Shown here: positions 36,401 to 52,453 of the stretch, in pieces
How positions within the stretch are numbered: position 1 is the stretch's first letter
Layout: every line of letters begins with the position of its first letter
Source of the DNA: Pomphorhynchus laevis
Lineage: Eukaryota; Acanthocephala; Palaeacanthocephala; Echinorhynchida; Pomphorhynchidae
Assembly: GCA_012934845.2 (NCBI GenBank)
Contig: WNNJ02002088.1
Coordinates: forward strand, 62,001 to 126,000
DNA length: 64,000 bases
Direction of reading: 5' to 3'
Program-made: the position numbers and the translations under genes
Notes under the pieces: generated by a model
What the model was told of the DNA's origin: nothing
Databases searched by the model: none
What the model saw: the letters and a program-made list of their open reading frames with translations, nothing else

Positions 36401-39400
36401 TGTACGATTATAGTATTTTGTATTACAATAACTGTCTATTATACAACTTAGCCTATCATAGTCGTTAATTAATTTTTGATTTATTGAACATATGATATCT
36501 TTAGAAAAACTTCTTATATTTACATAAAGATCTTTTAGCTTATTATCACTTAAAAGTTGTTTTAATATTTCTAATTGTTCATTTATATACATATCTTTTT
36601 TAATATTTTTAACTCTATTTTTCCTATTCCTTTTATCACCATGACTTCTTGGTTTGCGTTTAACCGGATTATTATAATATAGTTGTTTATTATGTATTAT
36701 ACTACTTCTGCCAATTCCTTGTACCACGTCATTCAATCCTAATGGGTACATGGGATTAAGCGTTTTAATCCAAAAATCTTTTTTCTAATAGTTTTTGATT
36801 TAATATTGAAATGTTTTCTTCAATAATATGTCTTAAAATAAATAATTTACGATATCCTATATCATATCCCTATTAATCTCATATGTTTATGAAATATAGT
36901 TTGACTATTATGCTGTATATTATATATGTGTTGCCTAAACCTAGTTTTTAACATTTGATTTGTTTTCCTATATATTGTAATCCACATGTACATTGTATTA
37001 GATACACTACACCTGCGGTATTGCAGTTACAATTATTTTTCATATTTAATGAAAAACATTTGTTTGTCGTATTACTTACGATACAATTATTATTTATAAC
37101 ATCACAAACTATACAATTTTTTCTGTTACATTTAAAAGATCTAAAATTAAAATCTGTAGTACTTCCGGATGTTTTCAATCCGATTTTGTACATACTTTTT
37201 CTAAGTCATAATTTTTAACGTTGCTTTTTTGTGTGTCATCATCTAGTTTAGTTGACTGAGACTAAACTTACAGTGGGCTATCCAGCAGCATATAACAATC
37301 CTTCTTAAGGCGGTTGCTGCTTGGAACAAGATATAGAAAGACCTATTATGCTCACTCCATAGCAAACGCGACCTAGCTATTGGTCATTACCTGATCTTTT
37401 AAACGTGATTACGTAAAACAGTTTAGATTTTAAAGTGTAAACACCTTGGAATTCAAATTTCGAACAGAATGTACGAGATTTTCGGATTGGTATGGAAATA
37501 GCATTTTTATCGATATTTTTCGTATATTATTGTTATATAAATATTAATTTAATATTAACTTAGCATTTGTTATACTAATGGGTAAGATCAAATATTATTG
37601 TTCATTAAAAGATTAATTGTAATTCAATGGCTATAAAAATAAATATTTTAATCTTAAATTTTCTAGATTTATATAAAGTAAGAATTCAAATATTAATTAA
37701 GCAGATCAGTCAACTGAGTATACGTATTGTTTACAATATATAAATTTATCAAATATTTTAATCTAAAGAATTTCTTTAATCTAGATTTATATATAATATA
37801 AGAATTAAAAAATTAATTTTTACTAATGTATTAATAAATAAAATGTATCGGAATTACGATTAATGTTTATACTAATGAATTATATTAATGTTTATTAATG
37901 TCATGTTTATACTAAAGGCAATAAGTATATTATTATGATAATATTATAGCAAAATTATATTATGTAATGTAATATTATAATAGTAATTATCATATTGTTA
38001 TTTAAACTGCAATGGTAGTTTATCGTAGATTAATTTGTATATCAAAATTTTGCGTTTTTCTAAAACATTTTGGTTACCGAATTTATACGTAATTCAACCG
38101 ATTTTTGCAGATATGTTTTCCAATTTTGATAGAAATTATATTTGAAATTCAATAAGTTTTATTTACAAAAATATTTTAAAACTGCACGATCTTCTTATAA
38201 ATGAAATAATTGGCTAATTACCTAACGATTCTAATCTGTGTGATATTATTCTATAGTTCCAGAACTATATATTGTTATATTGTTCTATAGTAGACTTAAC
38301 TGAGTCTACATATTTTGTATTATGATTTAAAAAATAATAATAAATATTTTAATTTAACTTGAAATTCTTCAGGTTGTGGCACAACCAGAAGAATTTCTGA
38401 TACATCAGATTTCTTGATACAGCAGAATCAATAAAAGGAACAATAGATTTCTGTATCAAGAAAAGGAACAATACATGTGAGAATAATATTGTCCCACAAC
38501 CAGAAAAATATTTTATTATCAAGATTTTATATAAAGTTAGAATTGTAAATTCTAACCTTATATAATTATGGGTAATGCTCTTCTATAAAATTATAACGAC
38601 AACATATTACAATAATACCAATATATTTTTCTCAATTGATACCATTCCGCGTGAATTTCTTGTAATACATATAATCCCGACGCGAAAGAATGACGACCGC
38701 CGTTTCGTCATCACAATGACTCATCAGTGCCAGATACTTTCCACTACTTGATGCAGAGGAGGACTAGCACTGGCAAATTCACACGGAATGGTATCATTGG
38801 AGAAAAATTCATAGTAGAAGTTAGCCGATATAAAAGAGACCTGCGCTGGCATTTGCCAGTTATTTTGCTAATTATCCTATTTGGTGAAGCTGTAGTGCTG
38901 GTTCAGCACTCTACGATGATGTTACTAGAGGTTTTCTAGTACATCATTCACATCATGATTCGTTGATTGCCGTCTGCTAGTCCTCCTCTGCATTCAGTAG
39001 TCAGAGGAATCTGGCACTGATGAGTCATTGTGATGACGAAACGGCATTCGTCATTCTTTTGCGTCTGGCTTATATGTGATAAAAAAATATAAATATTTTA
39101 ATATCCAGATTTTATATTTAGATTTATATAAAAAGCTATGAAGTATCAGAAAGACCTCTGATAACTTCACATTGAGTGCTAAATCAGCACTACTGCTTCA
39201 CCAAATAGGATCATTAGCAAAAGCCCTGGCAAATGCCAGCGCAGGTCTCTTGAATATCGGCTAACTTAAATCATGATTCTCAAAAGAGAGTGAGACCAAT
39301 CCGCGTGAAATACGTTGTTATCATTGAAACCAATGAACTTATAAAAGAATAATAATATTTATAATGTTATTAATATTATTTATAACAATATTCTTTTTTT

Positions 39401-42400
39401 TATTAAAAATAATAATATTTTAATATCAAGATTTTATATAATTTGGATTTATATAAAGTTAGAATTGTAAATGGATCACTATAATATTTTTCACTATCTA
39501 AGATTAATTGATATTCAGTGGATGTAAAAGTTTTAACGAATTGATATCTCAAGTCAATTGTTAGTATATTCAAAGAACAATCGATCTCTACAATACCGCA
39601 ATTAGCATTGTAGTTTATTTTAGATCACAATGTTTGCCAATAAGCTTTGCAGTAGTTTCCTTGTTACTAAGTTTATATAGATTAATATTAAACTATTATT
39701 TCTGATTAAAATTCATTTTGTTAGTATCTACCATCAATATTTTGTAATTGTTGACAATAAATATTTATTATCAATTTATTATATTTGAATATTTATTCTA
39801 AAGTATATTTAATGTAAATTCATTTAACCAGTGATGCATTAACAACACAGTATATGTTATTTTGTTGAAAATTTAATTACTTTAAATTGACAAATGAAAA
39901 AACTGTTAACAATAAATATATAAAGTTAGAATTGTAAATGGATCACTATAATATTTTTTACTATTTTCCACTTAATTTTTAAATATTAAATATCAAATAT
40001 TAAAATTAAATATTTTACGACCTTCTTTTAAATGAAATAATTGGCTAATTACATAGCGATTCTGATTGTGGGATATTATTTTATAGTTTCAGAACTAGAA
40101 TATTGTTGAACTAGAATTCTATAATATTGTTAATATAGCATTATGTTATATAGTATTATATAATATAATACTACTATATTGTTCTATAGTAGACGTAACT
40201 GAGTCTACATATTTGGTATTTAAATTTTAAATATTTTTATATCACGATTTTATATAATTTGGATTTATATAAAGTTTGAATTTAAAAAATCAATTTTTAT
40301 AAATGAATTAATTAATAGTATGCGATGTAGCGGAATTAAGATTAGTGGCTGAGATTAAAAATTAATTAATTTTTAATTAATTTTTAATTAATTCTTAATA
40401 AATTTGTAGTTAAGATTAAAAATTACACGATCTTCTATTAAATGAAATAATTGGCTAATTACCTAAGGCACAAAGTCGTGCTATTAATGATTCTGATCCG
40501 TGTGATATTGTTCTATAGTTCCAGTGTGTAATTGTTTCATTTGCAACACCAGCTGGACTTCCGTAGGCTCCTTCAAATGCAGGCATCAGGGGCATAACAA
40601 TATATACAAAATAGGTCGTGTTTTCACTAAATACAAATTGTAAAACGTTTATTATAATTCCATTGAACCTACAGAATTGCTTTACGTATGCGTTGAAATA
40701 TCGTATCTACGATTTTGTTTCTTACAATAGAATTTGATCCAGTTCTGCTGATAAAGAACTGATTTTCAATGTATATATAATATTTGGATTCTGATATGGC
40801 CTTTATATATGCATTGTGAATCGATCGCTCAGTACGATGTTGTCCTGATGACCATGATCCTACACTACGAAGCACCTATTTAGCACAAAAATATCACACT
40901 TAAGTTGACATATGCTTTGGTAATAAGAGACTAACAGTATTTTTTAATATCTTGAATAATAAATGATAATTTAATATATTCTCGAATTTCTTCATTAATA
41001 ACGATTAATTCAACGTAGATTATTTTCATGTCCTATTTTATTAAAAATATAAATTTTATAAATTTCAAAAATATTTTTTAAAATCCTTAAATATTTTGAT
41101 AAATCAAAATTATTTAAAAGTAAGAACATCTATATTTAGACAAATAAAATGTGTTCCAATGGGAGGTAATAGTAGCCTAATTAAAGCTGACTTGTTTTTA
41201 TGCTTTATAGAATATGAATTTGTTCATAACTGTGTAAAAACTAAATCTAAACAATATAAATATATGAAATATATGTTTCGATACATTGATGATATATGTG
41301 TATTTAATTCTAATAATGTTTATTCATTTAGTGAACAAATTTATCCAGGTAGCCTCATTCTTAATAAAACCAATATTAATGATAAAGAAGGTGTATATCT
41401 AGATATGAACATTAAATTAACATTAACTAAAACTACTATTAATTTATATCGTAAAGATGACATATTTAAATTTACAAGAAACATATTTTTGCATGAGCAT
41501 TCATGCATACCATATAATATAAAATATAATACATTAAATAATGAAATTTTAAGAATTGCAACAATATGTAATGATATTGGCTTTCTTCAAAATCATTTAA
41601 ATAATTTAATAGATACATATTTTAAACTAGGTTACTATAAAAATACCATCAAACAGAAAATAGTAAAATATATAAATCAAACACAATAATATAAAGAATA
41701 AATTTAAAATCTCAAGTGGTAAATTTTTATGGATGGATAATAAATAATATACTTTGTATTGGAATAAGATACTAGATAATCAAATTTCATCAGAAGAAAT
41801 ACATTATTAGCAAGTGATTTGCCCCGATGCTAATTGTGTCGAGTAATAGGGGCCGAAATCTGATAGCATAGCAGTTCCTCATGATAACCTCTTTTGTTTA
41901 TTCTGATACGTCGTTTGCTATTTATTAGTCAATGCATAACATTTGACTTTTATTTTAAATCTCAATTTTTTATTTTAACTTGATTTACTATAAAAATAAC
42001 ATCAAGCAAAAAATAGTAAAATATATTATTTAATCATTTTGATTTAATAATTATACTTCACTAGCAGTTATCTCCTTACTTCTAACCAAAGCGGTGTTTC
42101 GAAAAACACCGCTTTGTTCGTTTATAGACAAATTTCATCAGAGGAAATACGTCCTTAGCACGTATTTGGCCCCGCTGCTATGCTGGGTAGAGTATTAATA
42201 ATTCTTTATTTAATCATTTTGATTTAGCATTATTATTTTATAACTTTATTAAGTACATAGACTCAGTTAGCTGATTTAATTTATATTTATTTAATATTTA
42301 TCAATATAAATATTGATATTTATTTAATATTTATTTAAGATTTAATTATTTTAAATATACTTTTATTTGTTTATGTAGTAGATTTTATTAACTGAATGTA

Positions 42401-45400
42401 TTAACTTACACTCAACTGTTATTATCAAATATATTAAAGTGGATTAAATACTAGTTATAATTGACTAGATTAGAAAAATATTCAATATAATTTTACTTTA
42501 TACTTTAAAAATCTAATTAATATTTATAAATCAATTTGATTTACAAATAATTTTTATTAAAATTCCACTAATTATATTAAATTATATAAATTATTTTATA
42601 TTAAAAATTATTTGTGTTATATTTCAAATAAATCATAAAAGGAATGAATTGTACGAACAAACTTAGTTGAACCTGTGCATCACAATTAAACATTCCTGCC
42701 GAATTGTATTTTTCTAGTGGATTCTCTGGTAAAATAAATGGATATTTTTTGCACTGCTTTTGTTTCATCAATTTAGTGTAATTCCAACGCTGAATAAAGT
42801 GTCTGGAAACATCATTAGCCACCGCTCCAATTATTAGCATTCCAACATCATGCCACGGTAACCGAGGCTGTTGTGTGCGATCTATCAACTCCTTAAATGG
42901 ATGATTTACATCGCAAAAATCTTTAACGACAACATTACTATAATCTTTTCCAATCCAAAGCCGACAGTTATGCTAAAAAAATAAACACGTGTAACTCCGC
43001 GAAATGACATCAAATGATTAAATTTGATAAAAATTGCAGAGTGATTAAATCTAATTATGATAATAAATTATAATATAATATACTTATATTAATATAAAGA
43101 TATTTATTTAATAAATCAAATATAATATTATATAATATATAATATATAATTTAATATTATATATTTAATATAATACATTTAATATTTAATATATTACATA
43201 AATATAATATATTTAATATATATTAAATATGTTAAATATATTTATAATATAATTATATAATTATTATTAATAAATATTTTTATTTAATGTATTTATTATT
43301 TAATAAATTTTAATATATTTATTAAATTATAAAGTAATTTTATGCAACCTCTTATTTAACTAAAATATTTTAATTACAAGCTGATAAACGAAGATATTAC
43401 AATAGCTAGAATACAAATTTAAATATTTGTTAAATATGTAAATAAATTTAATCATTGGTGGATAAAGTATTGACATTAAAGAAACTAAACAGTCAAAAGT
43501 ATTTCATTCTCAAGCTGATCACATTGAAATTAGCATATTGTCGAAATAAGCATTTGACATGTTTTCACTAATTTTTTAACCAATGACCAAAATGCGTTAG
43601 AAAGTATTATATTTATTATTAAAGGTCACAGATCATTAATGGCCGAAAACCATAACAGTAGGTATTGTTCCTATTCTTGATACAGCATGACGCTACTAAT
43701 CAGCCTAGTGGGTATCATCAGCTACTGACCAAGACCTACATCTCAAGTTTCGACCCATAGTATCTGCTTACTCCGTACATTTCACGTCGAGACCGGCCCA
43801 GTTTGATTAGTAACGTCATGCAGCATCAAGAATATGAACAATATATGTGAGGATAATGTCGTACCACAACCAGAAGAATTTCAGCTCATAGATGCAATTA
43901 AGTTAAATCGTTTCAGTTCATAGATGCAATTAAGTTAAAGCAGACTCCATTGTTTGTAAAATTAAACAAATCGAGAGAAATCAACGTAAAATTTATTGTT
44001 AGCTATTGTTCCTATTATTGATACAGCATGACGCTACTTATTATTATTTTAAAAAATAATAATAAATTTTTTTAATTTTTACTATTTTTATGTTAAGTTA
44101 AAATTCGGGGATCCAATTTCTAAAATATACAAATATGAATATAATGATCTACATTTTAAATGTTCGTTTGTTATCGATATTATCGATACAATTATGTTGG
44201 AAAATCGTTTCGCTTCAGAATACTGTATTTTGTTGACATCGTTAAATGTAAGTGACACATTCACTTTTATATGCTTTTAAAAATAACATGATTTCTTTTT
44301 TTATACGAAAAGGATAATAACGTTCAAATAAGCTTGCTAGTTTTAAATGATTGCCAATTGTTACAAATTAAAGACAAAAGGTAAGTTCTTATAAAGAATA
44401 TTATTTTACAAGTATTTTTCATAGTATCTATCCAAACAACGTAAAAGTCAAATGGATAGACGGTGAAACATTTATCATTATTTATACCGAATTTAACAAT
44501 GGACTGCAATCAGAAAGAATAAAAATCATCGATTTAAGTAATAATCATCAGTCGATAATTTTTGTAAATACCAGCAACCAGAAGAATTTCAGCTCATAGA
44601 TGCAATTAAGTTAAATCGTTTCAGTTCATAGATGCAATTAAGTTAAAGCAGACTCCATTGTTTGTAAAATTAAACAAATCGAGAGAAATCAACGTAAAAT
44701 TTATTATCACAAATTTTCGATCACTACTGCTATCATCATCAAGAACAAAACAATAGACACATTCAATCAAAAATATATAGCGTACAATGATCTGACAGAA
44801 AGCAACTGTCAAATTAGTTCGTAAAAAACTTGACGTTAGATGGTTTGGAACATCCGGTTTATTAACCTCAAAATTATTGGCAGAATCGTGATATCGTAAA
44901 ATAATTGAATCCTTAATTTTCCTTAGTCTTATTACTTTGTGAGCTATAATTACTGCTCTGGCAAAATCTAAATCGTGTCCATGAGCAGCAAAGTGATTCC
45001 ACACAGCTACTGAGCTGGTTTGCCCTAGCCGAATTACGCGTTTATGCCCTAATAACTAAACAGCGAGCTTTTCGCCTGTTTGACCAATGTTACGGGAACT
45101 ACAATAATTACATGGAATACTGAAGATTCATCTAAATTTTACATATTTGGGCTTGATTTTGCATAACCCAGAAATACTGGGGCCCCTCGTTCAAAATACC
45201 GAATTATATGAGCCACTGCTTATGTATCCCTTACCAATAACACTCTGAAGAAGATCGAATGCGTGGTCCAAAATTTACATATCGTGTTCCAAGCCTAGAG
45301 GGACTGACAGATCCATTGTTGTAACTCATCATTGCTGCATTATAGAAGCTTCTAATTGCCCATAGAGAGTAATTCGAGTCAAACAGCGATTGGACTATTG

Positions 45401-48400
45401 TATTCATTTTTACGGTCGTTTTCAGTAGGCAATATATAAGCATTTGTAGGAATAATGAGCCAGCAGCCGACATTTTATATTTCCTTGGGCAGGTAGAAGT
45501 CTACGGTGTGATAACGTTTATAACACTTTTATTTCGGTATACCCTTGTAGTAGTCGTATCAGCGTAATGCATGCATTGTAGGTCCAGAATTGTGGTTCTC
45601 GTTACATTGGTCAAACAGGCGAAAAGCTCGCTGTTCGCTTATTATGGCAAAAACGGGCAATACGGCTAGGACAAACCAGCTCAACTGTGTGGAATCATTT
45701 TGTGCTCATGAACACGATATAAATGTTGCCGGAGCAGTGATTATAGCTGACGAAAAAGATAAGACTAAGGAAAATTAAGAAGGTAATTATTTTACGATAT
45801 CACAATCCTGCAAATAATTTTAAGGCCAATAACCCAGATCTTCCAACCCATCTAACAACTAATGGCAAGTTTATTTTTCCGAACTAATTTAACAGTTGCT
45901 TTCTGCCAGATCATTGTTCGCTATATATTTTTGATTGGAATGTGTGCATTGTTTTGTTCTTGAAGGTGGCAGTAGTGATCGAAAATTTGTAGTAATAAAT
46001 TTTACGTTGACTTCTCTCGATTTGTTCGATATTTAGACATATTAACGAGTCATGTTATGTTATTTAATTTTCACATCATGACTTAAGAGACACATTGGAA
46101 TACATAATCTAAACACCGCATGATACATTTGTATACTTTTCATTAAATATCAACAGATGGAGAAGTTAATGGTAGCTTTTAAATAGTTGATAATGATCCA
46201 TTTATTGATAAAGAATTATTGGAGGCGCATTAAAGAACGAAGAAAAATTTTATTTAATATTTTGCTAACCTCTGTTAGCATCAGAAAATTATTGGAGTAA
46301 TTTTCTAAATATGCTAACAGAGGTTAGCGAAATATTGAATAAAATTTTCTTCTTTATTTGATCCAGATCCAATAATTCTTTATGGTATTTCTTATTATTT
46401 GAACGGAAATGAATGAAACGTGAATTAAATTATTTTAACCCTTTCTTTAAATTTATAATTTTGGAGAAGAATCGACCAAATAAACTTATGCAGCAAAAAT
46501 ATCATTTGTTATCTTAGAAATGTTAATGAGTCATATTCATGAGTCTTATTTAGACATATTAACAAGTCATGTTATGTTAATTTTCACATTTGGATATAAT
46601 TTCACATGTATTAAATAATTAGTATTAAATAATTTATTAATTATTCATTAATTCATATACTTTTAAAAGTAGTAGTCAAAAGTTAGAACGCCAAGAGTTA
46701 TTCAAATTAAATATTATCCGATTTCGTCTATTTTTATATAAAAATATAAGTATAAAAATATTAATTTGACGTCGTATATTTTATGATATACAACTTGGTA
46801 GATGTTTGTTGAAAATTATATTTTCAACAAAATTATCATTTTTTACTACAAACAGTTTCATGGTGTGTCTGTTTAGATATTGAATTTTGTTACTCAAACG
46901 TTTAGAAAACGCTGTTACTTAAACGTTGCATCAAACATAGAGAAAATGTTGAAATCGGGCACTTGTAAATAACTGAACAATTCGAAATATTCATACATTA
47001 CTCGTGTTAAAGTGGTGTGGTACATCACCTTAGCACTTTAAAGTTGGTATCGTCAAAATGTAATAAATCTGATCTGTATTTTATATTAGACTTTAGATAA
47101 TCCATGGTCACAGCTACAGCATAAATTTGTAAGATAACTTTTAGTTATACATAACCGGAATATATTTATCAGATTAAACCTGTTGCAAATTTGCAAATTC
47201 AAACTCGTTCATTTCAGCAACTTACTGAAGATAGTGTCTTGCGAACATTCTCTACCAAATCAACAACGTCAGATGATTGTTCCTCGATACAGTGATTCTT
47301 AAGTAGCCTCGGAATTTGTAGCATTCTTTCTTTCAGACGGCGATGAATAGAGTGATACATTGGATTTGACCACTGCGGTAAGGAGTTTAAACACATTTCA
47401 ACGATATGTATATGCTTCGAGCATTTGTTCAAATCAAGACCGGATTCGAGGCTCAGGCAGCATTGCAACACAGGAGTAGGACCATTGACTGCAGGATGAC
47501 TGTAATTGTATGCTAATGTTTCTAAAAGCATTAGACTTGCGATAATTATCTGTACAATTTAAGACTAAAATATAAATACAAAATATAATAATTATAAACA
47601 GATAATTATTTAATAATTAAATAATTTATTAAACAATTTGATATTAACAATAATTAAATTAATAATTAATAAAAAGTTATTAAATAAAAGGTGTTCCAAT
47701 GGGAGGTAATAGTAGATCAATTATAGCTGACTTATTTTTAAGCTTTATAGAATATGAATTTGTTCAAAACTGTTTAAAAACTATTGATGGATAATAAATA
47801 ATATACTTTGTATTAGAATAAGATACTAGATAGTTTTATCAGAGGAAATACATCATTAGCATGTATTTGGCCCCGCTGCTATGTTGGGTAGAGGAGTAAG
47901 GGGCCGAAACCTGATAGCATAGCAGTTCCTCCTGATAACCTATTATTTATTAGTCAATTCATAAAAATGACGTTTATTTTAAATTTCAATTTTTTTTTTA
48001 ACTTGATTTAAATTATAGAAAATCTAAAAACAATTATTAATTTTATTATTTAATTATTAAAATTTGATTTAGCATTATTATGTTTTGTTTATTTTATAAT
48101 TATATTAAATACGTAGACTCAGTTACTGATTTAATTTTTTAATTATTTAATTATTGATTATTATTACATTTTCTATTGTTACTATTAACATTTATTATCC
48201 TATTATAGTATTTTACATTACAATAACTGTCTATTATACAACTTAACCTTATCAAAATTTAATAATTAAATAATAAAATAAATAATTGTTTTATGTTTTT
48301 AATATTATCGTTATATATTGATTGTAATTCTTTATTATAATTACAAGTTATTTTCATTTTACAAGTTATTTATTTTCATAAATACGTAGACTCAGTTAGC

Positions 48401-51400
48401 TGATTTGATTATAACTTTTTTATAAATCATGAGTAAAGAGTAAATTTATCGTTTAGAATTTAGATATAAAGCTGAGATTTTGAAACTTTAAGTTTCACAT
48501 CAGCTAACATTAATTTACCTTTGCAGTAAATACTCAAAAAATAATAAAGGAAATTCGTCAGATATTCTATATGAAGGTGAAATTTAACAAATCTAAAATT
48601 ATAAATATCGTGAAATTATAAATCTCATAGGATTACCGTCACAGTAAATTAAAACATTCGTAGCATCCTTGAGAATTAAAAAGCAAATCAACTTCATTTC
48701 TAAAGTCAGTGTACATTTACAATTTCTCCAAAAGAAAATAAAATTTAAAATTATATTGTTATAAATTTTATTATATATTTTATCATAATAGATATAAATT
48801 ATAGATTTTATATTATTTAAATAAATAAAATATTGATATTATATGTCTAAGCCAGTGTACTTTCACAATTTCTCAAATAAAATAACATTTAAAATTATAT
48901 TATAATTTTTTATATATCATAAATTACATATTTTAAATAAATATAAAATAAATTTAATTAAAATAAATAAAATATTTTTATATTATTTTAAAATTTGTAA
49001 AAACAAAAAAAACGAGCGTTGCTGGAAATGACGAATGGGAAGGTCGTAACAAAGAGTTGAATTAAATAATGATTTTTACCGATACTTAAAAGATTAGAAT
49101 AGCATATTGTCAGTATAGTTTGGACAGTTTGCTCAGAGATTTGTGAAGGTTAATAGTTTACACGTTCATGCTTATTAATCTCCTACTCTTTCCTTTCATC
49201 AGTCATTTTTATCCGTCTTTCAGCATTACATGATAATATAATTATATCATTTGTATATTTATGCTAGCATCAAATGCAGCTCAGCGATTACTTACTTGAA
49301 ATGATTGGATCTCGTAACTGTACGCTACTAGATCTTCGCACGAGATCGATAGACATGTAGTCACATTGCCCGACAGAGTAATCCGGACATGACTGTTTCA
49401 AATATGAATCAGTAGACTGAAAGCAATCGTTGAGAAATGAATTTTGCTTAACTTGCTGTTGAGATTTTGAAACCTGGACTTATAGAGGAAAAATTGGATA
49501 GAAATAATTAATTAATAATTAATAAATAATGATTTTGATCTACAAAATCAACGCAAGCTAAATCTACAAAAGGATTTTATATTAACATTTAAATTTATTT
49601 TAAATCAAAATATAGCAAAATACACTAAAACTTAAAATATTATATTATAATATAATATTTATTTATATATATTGTAATATATTATATTACAATATATTTT
49701 AATATTTAATGATAGCTTCATTAAAATATTCATATAATTTGAAAATTATATAAAATATATATTCATATCTAGTTCTAATAAATCCACAATAATCGTTTTA
49801 ATTATAAATCATTGATAAATGATTTAGAAATACGCGGTATTTTAATCACGTTTTGATTCATATGAATTCAAATCAACAAAAACCTTCCAAATCGTAAGCC
49901 TATTGTTAAGTGAATTCGGGAATGTTCTCTAAGTTAAAATTCCCTTTTTTACATATACTTTACATAATTGTTTAATCAAAATTATTTGATCGTTTATGCA
50001 AACGATCGAATAATTTTGAATCTCTTGATACACAAATGTTAGATAATTTTGTGTCCTAATTAAGTTACGTGAAAACGTAAAGATAAATATCCACTTATTT
50101 CTTCCTATAGTTTTGTAAATTTACATGAGCGAAGAAACTGGTTTAATTCCAAAAATTTCAATATTTCGATAACTCATGTTATCATATTCAGAAAAATTAC
50201 AGACAGTTTATTATTTAATTAAATTATTAAATAATTATTAATTAATATTATTTTTTAATTAAATAAATATTATAATACAAAAATTACAATATTTCGATTG
50301 CTCCAGCTATCACCTTCCGGCAAATTATAAACAAATTTAAATACACAACAAGAACTAGACAAGAACTAGTACACAACAAGAACAAATCAAAGAAAACGAA
50401 GCAATATAAAAAACTTGAAGGATAAAAAACAAAAATCAAAACAGCAATACAAAAATATTAAAACAGCTTTTAAAAGCTTTAGGTAATAGTCACTATTTAC
50501 AATGGAAATAGTGTAATTGTAATTGAAAAATAAAACAAATTAAATTCAAAAAACGCATATTTGATATTAAATATTCGAAAAGAGATCTGTGAAATCTTTA
50601 GAGGGGATAAGGAGAAGTGGAAAATGTGAAAATAACAAAGCACAAAGAAAACGGGGGAACGGAAAAGGTAGAAACATTTATCATGTTTGATAGGTAACTA
50701 ATATCACTATATTAACAGTTCATTACAATTTGTGATATCATAAGAAATTGTAATGAACTTAATCATATCAGAAACGAAAAATTTGATTTGAATTCATTTC
50801 TACGACATGATATAATATAAAGGGGTCGACCAGAAGCGCGACTTGCTATTTCTTCTAAATACAATTTCTCCGAAAATTTTTTACCCATAATGGAAAATAC
50901 TATAAATGTAGATTGGATAACTACTAAACACAAATCATCAGTTTCCATTATTTTCCACTTCTTGATATCTGGGAAATCTTTAGAACCGGTAAGGAATTTA
51001 GAAATGGTGATGTAGATATTTATTTATATTAATATAAATAAAGGAAATTATGGAATTTTTTCCATAATTTCGGATAATCTTTTCCATAATTTAGAGGGGG
51101 TAAGGAGAAGTGGAAAATATGAAAATAACAAAGCGGAAAGAAAAAGGGGGAACAAGAAAGGTAGAAACATTTCTCATGTTTGATAGGTAACTAATATCAC
51201 TATATTAACAGTTCATTACAATTTATTATATCATAAGAAATTGTAATGAACTTAATCATATCAGAAACGAAAAATTTGATTTGAATTCATTTCTACGACA
51301 TGATATAATATAAAGGGGTCATCCAGAAGCGCGACTTGCTATTTCTTCTAAATACAATTTCTCCGAAAATTTTTTACCCATAATGGAAAATACTATAAAT

Positions 51401-52387
51401 GTATATTGGATAACTACTAAACACAAATCATCAGTTTCCATTATTTTCCACTTCTTGATATCTGGGAAATCTTTAGAACCGGTAAGGAATTTAGAAATGG
51501 TGATGTAGATATTTATTTATATTAATATAAATAAAGGAAATTATGGGGTGGTGCGGTCCGTAATATTTTTATTTATTAAAATAAAATAGCGTAATATTTT
51601 TATTTATTTAACAGTTTATTCTGAATAAACTGTTTGTAATTTGCCTATAGATGATAGCAGGATCTATCGGAATATTTTAATTTTTGAAATTAATTTCTTC
51701 GTTCTTGTAAATTTATAAAACAAAATAATAAAATTCCGATGAGAATGAGGATTGCATTTCATACCATTTTTTATATGAACCATCAATGCTACTTTTTGTA
51801 AACACCTGTCTGTACTTAGGGGTCACACTATTTCATGCTTATCGTTATATAAACACTTTGATGTGCAACACTGCGAAATAGATTTTAAAGCGACCTTAAC
51901 AGGCAACCATTACAATAAACATACGCTTTAAATGGTTTCTTATTGTAATTTCGCACATGTAATTTGGACTTGATTCGTCTTACGTTGAATTCTGCAAAAT
52001 GGGGTGCTTAAAATGGGCATTTGTTTGGTGTATTCAGAATTCAAAATGGTATATATTTGATTAAATGTATAATTATGCAAATATATATTAATCGAATACT
52101 TTAATTTTATTAAATATATAATTGGTATAAATATATAAATATCTAACGTATTACCAATTGAAAATTGATAAATGTAATGTTATAAATGTAATGTTATATG
52201 CATTATGCAATGTTATGGCATTGAAGGAGGTAAACGTCTTTAAAAGATAGAAAACAAATTTACTACCTTCCATAATCACCAAATAGTTATCTACGAATTA
52301 AATGAAACATAAACAATTCACAAATTGGATATCTTTTTATTCTATAAAAGATTTTTCGACGAAAACAACGTTCATGCAATGAATTTT

Positions 52388-52453
<66 letters not shown>

